A stretch of 64,000 nt of DNA from an uncultured beta proteobacterium (GCA_903889595.1 CAISYI010000265.1:1-64000), one strand, 5' to 3'; counted from the stretch's first letter, positions 19,057 through 30,368 are shown. Notes: generated by a model from the letters alone, not told the origin. Numbers and translations: made by a program.

Positions 19057-20235
19057 TTAAGATTTTTTGATGGGTTGATGTTCAACTAGTTCGTTCAAGT
19101 ATTTGTGCATCGAGTTTCCTTCTTGTTCTAAGAAGTTCTGTACAGCATTTGCAAATCTGTCATCGACCAAATAATGCATTGAATAAAGGTTTACGGGCAA
19201 TAAACCCCGATGAATTTTATGTTCTCCTTGTGCACCACCTTCAAAAACACTAATTTTTTCACGGATACAAAATTCAATAGATTGGTAGTAAGCCGTTTCA
19301 AAATGGAGGTTGCTGACATACTCAGTACTTCCCCAGTATCTACCGTAAACTCGTTCATTTTCACCACGATTTCTAAAGAGTAAGGAGCTAGCGATACGAC
19401 GGTTATCTATATTTGCAAAAATGACATGAATGTATTCAGCCATTGTTTTACCAATTATGTCAAAGAAAGACCGCGTCAAATAAGGTGCATTGCCGTGATT
19501 GAGGTAATTCGATTCATAAAAGGTATAAAAATCATCCCAGTCCCTTGGCTCCATGGTTGAGCCAGGTTTGTGTTCAAAGATAATGCCTGCTTCCTCAACA
19601 CTTTGTCGTTCTCTAAGGATATTATTACGTCTTTTTTTATTGAGGGTATATAAAAACTCATTGAAATCAGTTAATTTCTCTGAAGGTCTTTCGAGTGAGT
19701 GATTTTGCCAATGAAACTGAATCGATTCTCTTCGTAGAAAGTTAAATTTCTTGAGAAGTTCTTCTGAAGCACTACTTGGAAAGAGCATGTGCATGGAAGA
19801 AATATTTTGCTCTTTAATCCATTGCAAACTGGTAGCAATTAAAATTTCTTGGGCTTCAAGGTTATTTCCAATTAGCCGAGAACCACTTACTGGTGTAAAC
19901 GGAATTGCACTGAGTAATTTTGGATAATATTGCAAGCCATTTTGTTGATACGCATTAGCCCACGCCCAGTCAAAAACAAACTCTCCATAAGAATGCTTTT
20001 TTAAGTAAGCTGGCATTGCACAGAGTAACTCATCATTTTCACGATGCCTCACTGCGAAATGACAAGGTTGCCATCCAGTACCTACTGAAACACTAGCGCT
20101 TAATTCCATTGCCTCCAAATATTCGTGACGAATAAAAGGGGAGGCATCTGGATCTGTAATTAATTGATTCCACTCATCTGCTGGAATATGACTAATGCTC
20201 TCATGTATCTCGGTATAAAACAAAGATTGCGTCAA
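19057..20235 (-). CDS. DUF482/GNAT-fold acyltransferase (COG3146, FemAB-like)
   Basis: A 392-aa protein of the DUF482 family, which has a double GNAT (FemAB-like) fold and is sometimes called peptidoglycan biosynthesis/recognition protein. Family features are SPFIRHEYLEAME near the start, FDWAWANAYQQNGLQYYPKLL, and the C-terminal FEGGAQGEHKIHRGLLP. The substrate is not established. It follows the carboxymuconolactone decarboxylase-like gene with a 6-bp gap on the same strand. Confidence 0.82.
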   Translation of the reverse strand: MTQSLFYTEIHESISHIPADEWNQLITDPDASPFIRHEYLEAMELSASVSVGTGWQPCHFAVRHRENDELLCAMPAYLKKHSYGEFVFDWAWANAYQQNGLQYYPKLLSAIPFTPVSGSRLIGNNLEAQEILIATSLQWIKEQNISSMHMLFPSSASEELLKKFNFLRRESIQFHWQNHSLERPSEKLTDFNEFLYTLNKKRRNNILRERQSVEEAGIIFEHKPGSTMEPRDWDDFYTFYESNYLNHGNAPYLTRSFFDIIGKTMAEYIHVIFANIDNRRIASSLLFRNRGENERVYGRYWGSTEYVSNLHFETAYYQSIEFCIREKISVFEGGAQGEHKIHRGLLPVNLYSMHYLVDDRFANAVQNFLEQEGNSMHKYLNELVEHQPIKKS

Positions 20236-20241
20236 TTTAGA

Positions 20242-20784
20242 TTAATGACTTTCTGGAGAAACACCTGTGGCGATTAAAAACCTTGAAACCATGTTATAGG
20301 TTGCCACGACAGCAACCATTTCTACTGTTTCTTGGTTTCCAAGCGTTTTTTGTAAACGTTCCATTACTTCTACTGGCACTTCAACATGCCTTGTCATTGC
20401 GACAGTAAGTGCAATGACATCGAGTTCTGTTGCGTCAAACAAACTAGAGTTGAACGCTTGCGTATCAATTTTTCTTAGTTCATCAACTTGGGCTTGCGTG
20501 CCACCTGCTTTTAAGAGTTCGGGAGCATGATGAATAAACTCATACTCAGCACGATTAAGAATAGCTACACCACACATGCCGATTTCTTTGTATTTATCGT
20601 CAAGGGTAAGATTCTCACGAATTTCTTTTAAGTGAGCATTCCAACCTCTGATTAATGCAGGACTATTAAGTAGCATTCTGTCTAAATTGAGGAGAGTACC
20701 CCCACGGCGAGCACGCACAGCGTCTACAATTTCTTTAGGCTCTTTGAGGTCGATGGGTAAATAAGGAATAATTTGTTTTGTCAT
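20242..20784 (-). CDS. Carboxymuconolactone decarboxylase/AhpD-like family protein
   Basis: A 180-aa all-helical protein of the CMD/AhpD superfamily. It shows the AILNRAEYEFIHHAPELLKAGG segment, which places the conserved Glu/His of the first helix pair. The CxxC redox pair of true AhpD is not present, so peroxidase-reductant activity is unlikely. Homologues act as decarboxylases or hydrolases on small lactones. It probably forms an operon with the downstream DUF482 gene. Confidence 0.75.
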   Translation of the reverse strand: MTKQIIPYLPIDLKEPKEIVDAVRARRGGTLLNLDRMLLNSPALIRGWNAHLKEIRENLTLDDKYKEIGMCGVAILNRAEYEFIHHAPELLKAGGTQAQVDELRKIDTQAFNSSLFDATELDVIALTVAMTRHVEVPVEVMERLQKTLGNQETVEMVAVVATYNMVSRFLIATGVSPESH

Positions 20785-20867
20785 AGTATTGGAATGTAAA
20801 AAAGTTGTCTGTATGAATTTATTTTTGCTGTAAAGTTGATTTTAAACCTTTTTAGATTGCCTCACTA

Positions 20868-21284
20868 ATGAATGAAACCCCAAATGATTTAATTGTTCGA
20901 AAAGGAGAAGTAATTTGTCATTCGCAAGATCTGGAAAATAATCAAGCAAAACGTTTTCAGGTTCGCTGCTCAGACATTAATTCATTTCCTGGCATGAATG
21001 CAGATCCTGAAGACTATTTGCCAGCATTTGTTCTTCGTAAAAATCAGTTGATTGTTGCTTATTTAAATCGTTGCGCACATTTGCCAATGGAAATGGATTG
21101 GAATCCCTCAGAGTTCTTCGATGAAGGCTTTAACCATATTGTTTGCGCAACGCATTATGCAGTATATGAAATTGAGACTGGAAATTGCCTAAGAGGACCT
21201 TGTCCTAAAGGAGCAAAGTTAATTCCTTTAGCAATCAAAACTGTGGCAGAAGAAATTATTTTTTTGGGCAGTAAAAATGATTAA
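20868..21284 (+). CDS. Rieske [2Fe-2S] protein
   Basis: A 138-aa single-domain Rieske ferredoxin-type protein. Ligands are CAH (about residue 69) and CATH (about residue 101), the CxH...CxxH pair for the 2Fe-2S cluster. The second half gives the usual YEIETGNCLRGPCP loop. The gap between the two ligand pairs is longer than in minimal Rieske ferredoxins. No oxygenase partner is nearby, so its electron acceptor is unknown. Confidence 0.85.
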   Translation: MNETPNDLIVRKGEVICHSQDLENNQAKRFQVRCSDINSFPGMNADPEDYLPAFVLRKNQLIVAYLNRCAHLPMEMDWNPSEFFDEGFNHIVCATHYAVYEIETGNCLRGPCPKGAKLIPLAIKTVAEEIIFLGSKND

Positions 21285-21306
21285 TCAATCTTTACCCACA
21301 ATAGCT

Positions 21307-21858
21307 TTACTCGGTCTCAGGGACTTGCTCATCGCTATCCAATGCTTTTAGAATTTGAAATATTTCTCTAAAGGCTTTCGGTGGTTTGTTTTCAGCTTTT
21401 TCTTTTCTTGCATTACGAATAAGTGTTCGTAAGTTTTGTAAATCATGTCCTGGATGATCCTGGATCAACTGTGTAAGTCTTGAATCATTTTTAAGTAAAT
21501 CTTCCCGCATTCGCTCAAGATGATGAAACTTAGCAATTTCTACTTTATTGACCCCTTTGATTGCTTCTAAGCGGGCTTCTATGGCAGCAATTTCTGTTTC
21601 ATCTAGAGCTCTCATTAATTTCCCTAAGAAGAGCTTATGGCGTTTAATCGCTCCAAAAGTTCTAATTTTTTCAGTTTCTAGTAGTTTTTCTTTTAGACGT
21701 TCTTCAACTGGTAAGGATTTAATTTGATCACTGCTTAATTCTGAAAGAGTCTTTGCTAAATCTTGCCTTGCCAGCATTTGACGTTTGATTTCTGATTTAC
21801 TAGGACCATCGTATTCATAATCGAATTCGTCCGACATTTCGTTTTGACTATTTTGCAT
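21307..21858 (-). CDS. darP: Ribosome-associated protein DarP (YjgA/DUF615)
   Basis: A 183-aa highly charged helical protein of the YjgA/DarP family, which helps late 50S subunit assembly. The family start is visible as GPSKSEIKRQMLARQDLAKTL and the end as LRTLIRNARKEKAENKPPKAFREIF. It follows selO on the same strand with a 35-bp gap. A second Met eight residues in is an alternative start. Confidence 0.92.
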   Translation of the reverse strand: MQNSQNEMSDEFDYEYDGPSKSEIKRQMLARQDLAKTLSELSSDQIKSLPVEERLKEKLLETEKIRTFGAIKRHKLFLGKLMRALDETEIAAIEARLEAIKGVNKVEIAKFHHLERMREDLLKNDSRLTQLIQDHPGHDLQNLRTLIRNARKEKAENKPPKAFREIFQILKALDSDEQVPETE

Positions 21859-21893
21859 CTAAAAGTTCTCTCTTGAAATTCTCTAAATCTTGA

Positions 21894-23381
21894 TCAGGAA
21901 GAGCATGATACGCTAATCTGTGAAGCCCAGTCAGGGGGTAACTTTGCAAATTCAGAAAATTGTGCTTGTTCATCAAACGGATTCTGCAAACACTCATGCA
22001 GTTGATGTACTAAACTAAAGTCTCCATTCTCCGCATTTTCAATGGCTTTTTGAGCAAGATATTGGCGTAGAATATATTTAGGATTGTGTCTTCTCATCTG
22101 TGCTGCAATGTCCTGTGCATTATCGCTCGGGATCATAGCAAGATATTTTTGAAGCCAAAGATCAATTCCTTGGTGATCTAAAAATAAATCTTTAATCACC
22201 GAAATAGTAGCAATTGAGGGCGCATCAACAACATCACATAGGGATCTAAAGAAAAAGGTGTAATCTACTTTGTTTCGGTCTAATAGTAAAACCAATTCCT
22301 CAACTAAAGCGTTTTCTGCTTGCATAAGACCTAGTTTTAAACGCATTTCTTCTTGATAGAAATGCTCGTATTTTTGTGGAAATTGAAACAATAATTCTTT
22401 TAATTGCTCTACTTTTGCATCAATCAATGCTTCATCTTGACCGGGTGCTATCAACGGTAATAATGCTTCCGCTAAACGAACTAAGTTCCAATGAAACACA
22501 TTTGGTTGATTAAGGTAAGAGTATCTACCAGCACTGTCACTATGATTGCAAATATACTTTAAGTCAGTTGCATCGATAAAGCTGAATGGGCCATAGTCAA
22601 GGGTTAGACCGAGGATTGACATATTGTCTGTATTCAATACACCATGACAAAACCCCACAGCTTGCCATTGGGCTACTAGAGCGGCATTTTTTTCAATAAC
22701 TTTTTCGAGTAATGCTAAATAAGGCTCTTCAGAATCTATGAGGTCTGGGTAGTGATTTTTAATCACGAAATCGGCTAGTTGCGCCAACTCTTCATATTGT
22801 TGATTTGAGGCAAAATGCTCAAAATGACCAAAACGAATAAAACTAGGTGCTACCCGAGTTACCACCGCTGCTGTTTCAACTTCTTCCCGAACAATAGGTG
22901 CACTGGAGTGTGTCAGTGCGAGTGCTCGCGTAGTTGGAATACCGAGGCCTGCCATTGCTTCTGAACATAAAAACTCTCGGATAGAAGATCTTAAAACAGC
23001 TCGACCATCACCCATCCTTGAATAGGGAGTTTTACCAGCGCCTTTGAGCTGAATTTCAAAAGATTCTTCACCATTTTGAACGGTACCAAGATGAATCGCA
23101 CGGCCATCACCTAATTGTCCAGCCCAAACTCCAAATTGATGACCAGAATAAATCGTTGAGTAAGCTTGTTGATTTTCTAAAGAAGCATTACCTGTAAGAA
23201 CCTCTAAATTATGTTGATCCAACTCCCAACCAGCTGAAAGGCCAATATTTTTAGCAACATCTTGAGAAGCCGCTCCCCAAAAGGAGTCTGGTAAAGGAGT
23301 AGGCTTTAAAGTCGTAAAGAAGGCATTACCTAACTTTAAAAAGCCTTCTTGCCAAAGGAGTGAGTCAATAGATTTAGACAT
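21894..23381 (-). CDS. selO: Protein adenylyltransferase SelO (YdiU)
   Basis: A 495-aa pseudokinase-fold AMP transferase of the SelO family. Family features are YSTIYSGHQFGVWAGQLGDGRAIHLG, KGAGKTPYSRMGDGRAVLRSSIREFLCSEAM, and GVLNTDNMSILGLTLDYGPFSF, where kinase-like motifs are found in altered form. SelO AMPylates proteins under oxidative stress. Unlike eukaryotic SelO it ends in CSS with no selenocysteine codon. It starts 3 bp after the stop of the Bug gene. Confidence 0.95.
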   Translation of the reverse strand: MSKSIDSLLWQEGFLKLGNAFFTTLKPTPLPDSFWGAASQDVAKNIGLSAGWELDQHNLEVLTGNASLENQQAYSTIYSGHQFGVWAGQLGDGRAIHLGTVQNGEESFEIQLKGAGKTPYSRMGDGRAVLRSSIREFLCSEAMAGLGIPTTRALALTHSSAPIVREEVETAAVVTRVAPSFIRFGHFEHFASNQQYEELAQLADFVIKNHYPDLIDSEEPYLALLEKVIEKNAALVAQWQAVGFCHGVLNTDNMSILGLTLDYGPFSFIDATDLKYICNHSDSAGRYSYLNQPNVFHWNLVRLAEALLPLIAPGQDEALIDAKVEQLKELLFQFPQKYEHFYQEEMRLKLGLMQAENALVEELVLLLDRNKVDYTFFFRSLCDVVDAPSIATISVIKDLFLDHQGIDLWLQKYLAMIPSDNAQDIAAQMRRHNPKYILRQYLAQKAIENAENGDFSLVHQLHECLQNPFDEQAQFSEFAKLPPDWASQISVSCSS

Positions 23382-23384
23382 GCG

Positions 23385-24395
23385 TTATTCAACTTTTCCA
23401 ATTTTTTTAACTATCTCAGACATTTTCTTGGCGTCTGTATCCCAATATTTCTGGAACTCAGGTGCATCGAGATACTGAATAGGAGAACCAGCTCCCTCTA
23501 AAATCATTTTGACTTTTTCATCATTGACTGCAGCTTTCGCCGCTAGTCGAAGTTTTTCAACGATGGGAGCTGGAGTATCTTTAGGGACAAATAAACCGGA
23601 CCATTGTGCAAATTCAATCTTTTCACCCAGCTCTTTTAAACTTGGGACATCCGGCATGCTAGCTAGACGACCATCTCCCCAATGTGCTAGTGCTCTAACT
23701 TTGCCTGCTTTAATTTGTTGAACAATTGAAGCAGGACCCGTGGCAATAGCGTCTACTTGACCACCCAATAAGGCCACGATTGCAGGACCTGCACCTGTAT
23801 AAGGAATATGCGCCATGTCAAATTGATCGTTTAACTTAATCATTTCCATTGGAATATGCATCGTCCCATAGTTTCCAGAGGATCCAAAATTATATTTACC
23901 GGGATTTTTTTTCATACCCGCCACAAATTCTGAATAGTTTTTCCACGGGCTATCAGCTTTTACTACCAGAACAGTTGGATCTGCCGTAAACCTAGCAATG
24001 GGCGCAAATTGATTCGTACGATATGAAATTTCTTTACCTAAAATTTTGTCAGCTTCTGGAATAATTGAAATTGAAGAAAGTGTCATTAAGATTGTGTAAC
24101 CATCTGGCTTTGCTTTTGATACTGCAGCCATACCAACTCCACCGCCAGCGCCGGCTTTATTTTCAATAATTACAGGTTCACCAAGTTGACGACTCAAAGC
24201 CTCGGCAATAGGCCTACCAACAGTATCAGCGACTCCGCCAGGAGGAAAAGGTACAATCATGGTGATAGGGCGACTTGGCCACTTATCTTGGGCTTGAACA
24301 TTTCCTGAATGGAGGGACGATAAGGAAAGTACTAAGCCTAAAATTGCTAGTTTGAAAAAAACTAAACCTTGTTTGTTGATTAAATGTGTTGTCAT
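23385..24395 (-). CDS. Bug/TctC family substrate-binding protein
   Basis: A second periplasmic Bug-type binding protein, 336 aa, with a signal peptide (hydrophobic core to about residue 35, ending VQA). Signatures are KWPSRPITMIVPFPPGGVADTVGRPIA, ENKAGAGGGVGM and HIPYTGAGPAIVALLGGQVD. No transport membrane subunits are adjacent. It lies directly upstream of selO on the same strand, so co-transcription is likely although no functional link is known. Confidence 0.92.
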   Translation of the reverse strand: MTTHLINKQGLVFFKLAILGLVLSLSSLHSGNVQAQDKWPSRPITMIVPFPPGGVADTVGRPIAEALSRQLGEPVIIENKAGAGGGVGMAAVSKAKPDGYTILMTLSSISIIPEADKILGKEISYRTNQFAPIARFTADPTVLVVKADSPWKNYSEFVAGMKKNPGKYNFGSSGNYGTMHIPMEMIKLNDQFDMAHIPYTGAGPAIVALLGGQVDAIATGPASIVQQIKAGKVRALAHWGDGRLASMPDVPSLKELGEKIEFAQWSGLFVPKDTPAPIVEKLRLAAKAAVNDEKVKMILEGAGSPIQYLDAPEFQKYWDTDAKKMSEIVKKIGKVE

Positions 24396-24496
24396 AAATA
24401 GTCTCCCTTTTAAATTAACTCTTGCGGTACTTCTATTGTAATTCTTTCGAATAATTTAAGAAGTTCCTGTGGGGCTGTGAAGAGGTTTTAGAAAAA

Positions 24497-25321
24497 ATGT
24501 ATATTCCAAAAGTTTTATCGATTGCTGGATCAGATAGTGGTGGCGGAGCTGGAATTCAAGCGGATTTAAAAACTGCTACCTCTCTTGGTTGTTTTGGGAT
24601 GACTGTAATTACTGCAGTCACTGCTCAAAATACCTTAGGTGTCGATCAAATATCCCAACTATCAGAATCGATGATCGCGGCACAATTTAATGCGATTGTG
24701 CAGGATTTTCAGGTTGATGCTGTAAAAATTGGCATGATAGGTAGTAGCAACACTGTTCAATTGTTAAGTAAATTATTGGGTGTTAATAGAGAAAATATCG
24801 TATTCGATCCTGTTATGGTGGCTACTTCTGGCGCAATATTGGCCGAGGATCAAATTCAACATTCCATGGCAAATTTATTATTTCCTATTAGTAGATTAAT
24901 TACACCTAATTTAAATGAGGCACAAACATTTTTAAATTCAGGCCCTATAGAGTCTAGTCAGATGATTGATGCAGCGAATGAGCTTTTAAAACTAGGTGCG
25001 AATGCTGTTTTACTAAAAGGAGGACATTTATCGCAGGATCAATTAAAAGATGTCCTTGTGGAAAAAAATGGCCAACATATCGAAGTTACTGAGTTTCATC
25101 ATCCAAGGATCCTCACAAAAAATACCCATGGCACCGGTTGTACTTTATCGAGTGCAATTGCTTGTGGTTTAGCTCAAAAGCTCTCATTAAAAATAGCGGT
25201 TAACAAGGGAATTGACTATACTCAAGGTGCTATCTTAGCGGCTAGCCATATTCCTGAAAAGCAATTAGGCAATGGGCACGGCGCTTTGTGGCATGCTTTT
25301 CAACAGTTCCCGATTAATTAA
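24497..25321 (+). CDS. thiD: Hydroxymethylpyrimidine/phosphomethylpyrimidine kinase ThiD
   Basis: A 274-aa ribokinase-fold enzyme that phosphorylates HMP and HMP-P for thiamine synthesis. It shows SIAGSDSGGGAGIQADLKT at the N-terminus, PVMVATSGA in the middle and NTHGTGCTLSSAIA with the catalytic region near the end. It is on the plus strand and converges on the minus-strand thi operon with only 4 bp between stops, completing the local thiamine set. Confidence 0.95.
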   Translation: MYIPKVLSIAGSDSGGGAGIQADLKTATSLGCFGMTVITAVTAQNTLGVDQISQLSESMIAAQFNAIVQDFQVDAVKIGMIGSSNTVQLLSKLLGVNRENIVFDPVMVATSGAILAEDQIQHSMANLLFPISRLITPNLNEAQTFLNSGPIESSQMIDAANELLKLGANAVLLKGGHLSQDQLKDVLVEKNGQHIEVTEFHHPRILTKNTHGTGCTLSSAIACGLAQKLSLKIAVNKGIDYTQGAILAASHIPEKQLGNGHGALWHAFQQFPIN

Positions 25322-25325
25322 TCAT

Positions 25326-26252
25326 CTAGTTGAATTTTAGAATTCTTGCTTGTAGTTGGTCAATCGCAAGCTGATAATCAGGCGCATTAATGACTGACCT
25401 TACCATCGCCACGGAACCGACTTGACAACTTAATACAGCTTCAAGATTAGTTTCATCAACACCCCCGATACCGACTAAAGGATAGGACTGTAATAGCTTG
25501 GTGTAGAAGGCTAAGCGAGCTAATCCCTGAGGTGCAGTCGGCATTACTTTTAATGTGGTTGGGAAAATAGCTCCAAGAGCAATATAGCTTGGTGATATTT
25601 GATCTGCTCGTTGCATTTCAGCTACCCCATGGGTGCTGATGCCCAAACGTAGTTGATTGGATTTTATTAAATCAAAGTCAGCTGTGTCGATGTCCTCTTG
25701 ACCTAAATGAACCCCATAGGCTCCGTACTCAATGGCCAGCTGCCAAAAATCGTTAATAAAAAGCTGGCAAGAAAATTGCTGAGAAATTTGAATAGCTTTT
25801 TTTACTTCTTGCCTAATTGCTTCTTTGTCCTCGGATTTAAAGCGTAATTGCACTGTTTTAACTCCAGCAATTAAGAGCTTTTCAATCCAATCTGCATTAG
25901 GAGCAACTACATAAAGCCCTAAATTTTTAGGACAGCTAGGGAATGAAGTGTTTGGATTAAATCCTTGAATATTAAATAATTTAGGATCATTAGGCCAATT
26001 TAATGGATTAAATTGCTCGATGGACGGATTATCATTTTGCCAAGCTTTTGCAATAGCCTCTGCATCAATTTCAATAAAGCCAAGTTCATAGCAAGCTTCT
26101 TTAACTAGTTGATAAACAAGATTTGAGTCTGAAAAATTTAACTGAGTGAAATGATCTCGCTGCTCAATATTTAGAGGTCGATAAAGATCAATCAATTTTT
26201 CTTGAAGTGATTGATATTGGGTGGGGAGTTGTGACGTTAACTTTGATGCCAA
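25326..26252 (-). CDS. thiE: Thiamine-phosphate synthase ThiE with N-terminal extension
   Basis: A 308-aa protein whose C-terminal ~200 residues are ThiE: QLRFKS, FINDFWQLAIEYGAYGVHLGQED, GISTHG, IALGAIFPTT and VGIGGV. It joins HMP-PP and thiazole phosphate to make thiamine phosphate. The first ~105 residues form an extra domain not in E. coli ThiE, mainly helical with acidic patches and of unknown function. The start overlaps the end of thiG by 16 bp. In the motif PTTLKVMPTAP the more usual Lys/Ser loop residues are varied. Confidence 0.9.
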   Translation of the reverse strand: MASKLTSQLPTQYQSLQEKLIDLYRPLNIEQRDHFTQLNFSDSNLVYQLVKEACYELGFIEIDAEAIAKAWQNDNPSIEQFNPLNWPNDPKLFNIQGFNPNTSFPSCPKNLGLYVVAPNADWIEKLLIAGVKTVQLRFKSEDKEAIRQEVKKAIQISQQFSCQLFINDFWQLAIEYGAYGVHLGQEDIDTADFDLIKSNQLRLGISTHGVAEMQRADQISPSYIALGAIFPTTLKVMPTAPQGLARLAFYTKLLQSYPLVGIGGVDETNLEAVLSCQVGSVAMVRSVINAPDYQLAIDQLQARILKFN

Positions 26253-27037
26253 AATGGAATTCCTAAATTAGGCGTACTCGCTTGTGCTTGTTCATGTTCT
26301 GGCATCGCACCCGCTAAAAAAGCATCTCTGCCTGCTTTAACGGCACCGGCAAAGGCATTTGCCATTTTGACAGGATCGTGAGCAAGAGCCACTGCGGTAT
26401 TGAGAAGTACACCGTCGTATCCCCACTCTAGAACTGTTGTCGCATGCGAAGGTAATCCAAGGCCAGCGTCAACAATCATAGGAACTGAAATTCTTTCTCT
26501 TAGAAGCTTTAAGGCGTAAGGATTGATAGGGCCTTTACCAGTTCCTATTGGCGCCGCCCACGGCATGATTGCTTGGCAACCAACATCAACAAGACCTTGA
26601 CAGAGCATTAAGTCATCTGTGCAATAAGGTAAAACTTTAAAGCCGTCTTTGATGAGTCGTTCTGCAGTAGAAACTAAGTGTAATGTATCAGGTTGAAGTG
26701 TGTAATCATCACCAATCAGCTCTAACTTGATCCAGTCGGTTTCAAAAACTTCTCTAGCCATGTGCGCGACTTGAATCACTTCTTCAGGACGATGACAGCC
26801 TGCAGTATTAGGTAATATTGGAACATTGAGTTTTTTTAAGATATCCCAAAAACCACTGGAAATTTGATCTGGGTTTGCGCCTTGTCTTCTTAAAGAAGCA
26901 GTTACCATTGCCGGCTTACTTTCTTGAATACAGCTCTCTAAAATACTGGGAGAAGGATACCTAGAGGTTCCAAGTAGTAATCTAGATGGAAATTGTTGCC
27001 CATATAATTCTAAAAAATCATCATGATTATGATTCAT
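26237..27037 (-). CDS. thiG: Thiazole synthase ThiG
   Basis: A 266-aa TIM-barrel enzyme that forms thiazole phosphate from DXP, dehydroglycine and ThiS thiocarboxylate. The Schiff-base Lys lies in WIKLELIGDD. PNTAGC, PWAAPIGTGKG and VDAGLG are also seen. It follows thiS with a 3-bp gap, within the riboswitch-controlled operon. Confidence 0.96.
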   Translation of the reverse strand: MNHNHDDFLELYGQQFPSRLLLGTSRYPSPSILESCIQESKPAMVTASLRRQGANPDQISSGFWDILKKLNVPILPNTAGCHRPEEVIQVAHMAREVFETDWIKLELIGDDYTLQPDTLHLVSTAERLIKDGFKVLPYCTDDLMLCQGLVDVGCQAIMPWAAPIGTGKGPINPYALKLLRERISVPMIVDAGLGLPSHATTVLEWGYDGVLLNTAVALAHDPVKMANAFAGAVKAGRDAFLAGAMPEHEQAQASTPNLGIPFWHQS

Positions 27038-27040
27038 CTT

Positions 27041-27235
27041 TTACCCCCCAGTAACTGGCGAAATGACTTCAATTTTGTCACCGTCTTGCACTGGTGTTTC
27101 ACCATAGGCACTTTTAGGAATAAAGGTACCATTTTTAGCGATACCGAAAGGTGGCTTCGGAGTAATTTCAGAAATCAACTCTTGGAGATGTTTTGCTGAA
27201 GTCTGAAAAGGTTCAAGATTAATGATGACATGCAT
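27041..27235 (-). CDS. thiS: Sulfur carrier protein ThiS
   Basis: A 64-aa ubiquitin-like sulfur carrier ending in the required Gly-Gly (SPVTGG), which is thiocarboxylated. I chose the ATG at 27235 rather than the track's TTG at 27253, because MHVIINLEPF is the normal first beta strand of ThiS. This start overlaps the 3' end of thiO by 17 bp, which suggests translational coupling. The adenylating enzyme ThiF is not in this window. Confidence 0.92.
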   Translation of the reverse strand: MHVIINLEPFQTSAKHLQELISEITPKPPFGIAKNGTFIPKSAYGETPVQDGDKIEVISPVTGG

Positions 27236-28307
27236 GAGGAAGGGCCGATTCAATAGAAAATTGTTGTGCTAGCTTGGACTGGTTTTTGAAGATCATCTCC
27301 ATCGTAGCATCCACGATTGCTGGAGATATCATAAAACCATGACGATATAAGCCATTGATGCTAAAAATACGTTCATTAATTTTTGCAATGATAGGAGCGT
27401 TATTAGGTAAGCTTGGGCGGCATTGGGCATTCATTTCTAAAATACGTCCCTCTGCAAAGCCACTGTGAAGTGAGTATGCAGCACTCAGAAGTTCAAGAGC
27501 AGAACGAACACTCACTTCAGAATTATCTTCAGATTCGATTTCAGTAGCCCCGATTACGAAAATTTGTTTATCTTTGGGGGCGATATAAATTGGGTAGCGG
27601 GGGTGCAATAAGCGAATAGGGCGCTTGAGATTTACCTCTGGAGCAAAAACCCGTATTACTTCACCTCTAACGCCACGAAGATTATTTAAAGATTTTTTTG
27701 CCCCCAAACCACGACAATCAATTAATTTGAAGTAACTTATGTCCCTAAAGTCATTAATTTCCTTAGGGCTTTCCCAATAAAATTGAACACCAAGACTGAC
27801 TGCATCCTCGAGTAAAGCATCCAGTAGTTCTCGGTTATCAAGTTGACCCTCATTTGGCAAATACAAAGCTTCACGAAAACGATGATCAATTTCACCCTCT
27901 ATTTGCTTGAGTTTTTCTCGATTTAATTTTTCATAAAGAAATTCACTTGGGTAAGATGATTGCGTTTTTGTGAGTTGAGACTGAAAGTGTTTGCCAAGAG
28001 ATTGATCCTGGCTATGCCAAACAATCAAGCTACCATTTTGTTGAAAAAAGACAGGCTTAGACAAGGTCCTAATCATCTCTGGCCATCTTTTTAAACTGTA
28101 AATACCCATCTTAATAATGTTGTTTTCAGTAGCTACGGATTCAGCTAGGGGAGCTAACATTGCTGCCGCAGTATAAGCAGCTGACCCTTTAACCTTTGAT
28201 GTGCCTTGATCATATACAGTGACTTGATAGCCTTCTTTGGCACAAGAAAGGGCTAAAAGTCTACCAATTAGCCCTGCACCGATAATGATGATAGGTTCTT
28301 TAGACAC
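27219..28307 (-). CDS. thiO: Glycine oxidase ThiO
   Basis: A 362-aa FAD-dependent amine oxidase (DAO family) that makes dehydroglycine for the thiazole ring. The N-terminal dinucleotide motif is IIGAGLIGRLLALSCAKEGYQVTVYD. The C-terminal NGLYRHGFMISPAIVD closes the FAD site. It replaces the anaerobic ThiH route, consistent with an aerobic organism. It is the second gene of the operon after thiC. Confidence 0.92.
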   Translation of the reverse strand: MSKEPIIIIGAGLIGRLLALSCAKEGYQVTVYDQGTSKVKGSAAYTAAAMLAPLAESVATENNIIKMGIYSLKRWPEMIRTLSKPVFFQQNGSLIVWHSQDQSLGKHFQSQLTKTQSSYPSEFLYEKLNREKLKQIEGEIDHRFREALYLPNEGQLDNRELLDALLEDAVSLGVQFYWESPKEINDFRDISYFKLIDCRGLGAKKSLNNLRGVRGEVIRVFAPEVNLKRPIRLLHPRYPIYIAPKDKQIFVIGATEIESEDNSEVSVRSALELLSAAYSLHSGFAEGRILEMNAQCRPSLPNNAPIIAKINERIFSINGLYRHGFMISPAIVDATMEMIFKNQSKLAQQFSIESALPHACHH

Positions 28308-28345
28308 TAGGATGCAATGAAGTGAAAGGAATAAGTAGCAAAAAG

Positions 28346-30238
<1,893 letters not shown>

Positions 30239-30284
30239 TCATCTCCGTTGAGGTCAGTTAGGAATGAACAGCGACACTAATACA

Positions 30285-30368
30285 GAAAACTCCCCACGCA
30301 AGCATTACCAAGATCGGGTTAAGGGTATCTCTCAGCCAATCGAGTTATTCGATAGCACCCCTGTTTCA
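30285..30368 (-). promoter_or_regulatory. TPP riboswitch (THI box)
   Basis: On the minus strand the leader carries AACAGGGGTGCT, GGCTGAGAGATACCCTTAA, CCCGATCTTGGTAATGC and GCGTGGGGAGTTT in the right order. These are the conserved parts of the TPP aptamer, including the CUGAGA and ACCCGAUCU elements, and AAAC/GTTT can close helix P1. Between the aptamer and thiC, GTTCAT (30264-30269) can pair with ATGAAC (30237-30242), which abuts the GGAG ribosome-binding site. No U-tract terminator is seen, so control at translation initiation is more likely than termination. Confidence 0.92.
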
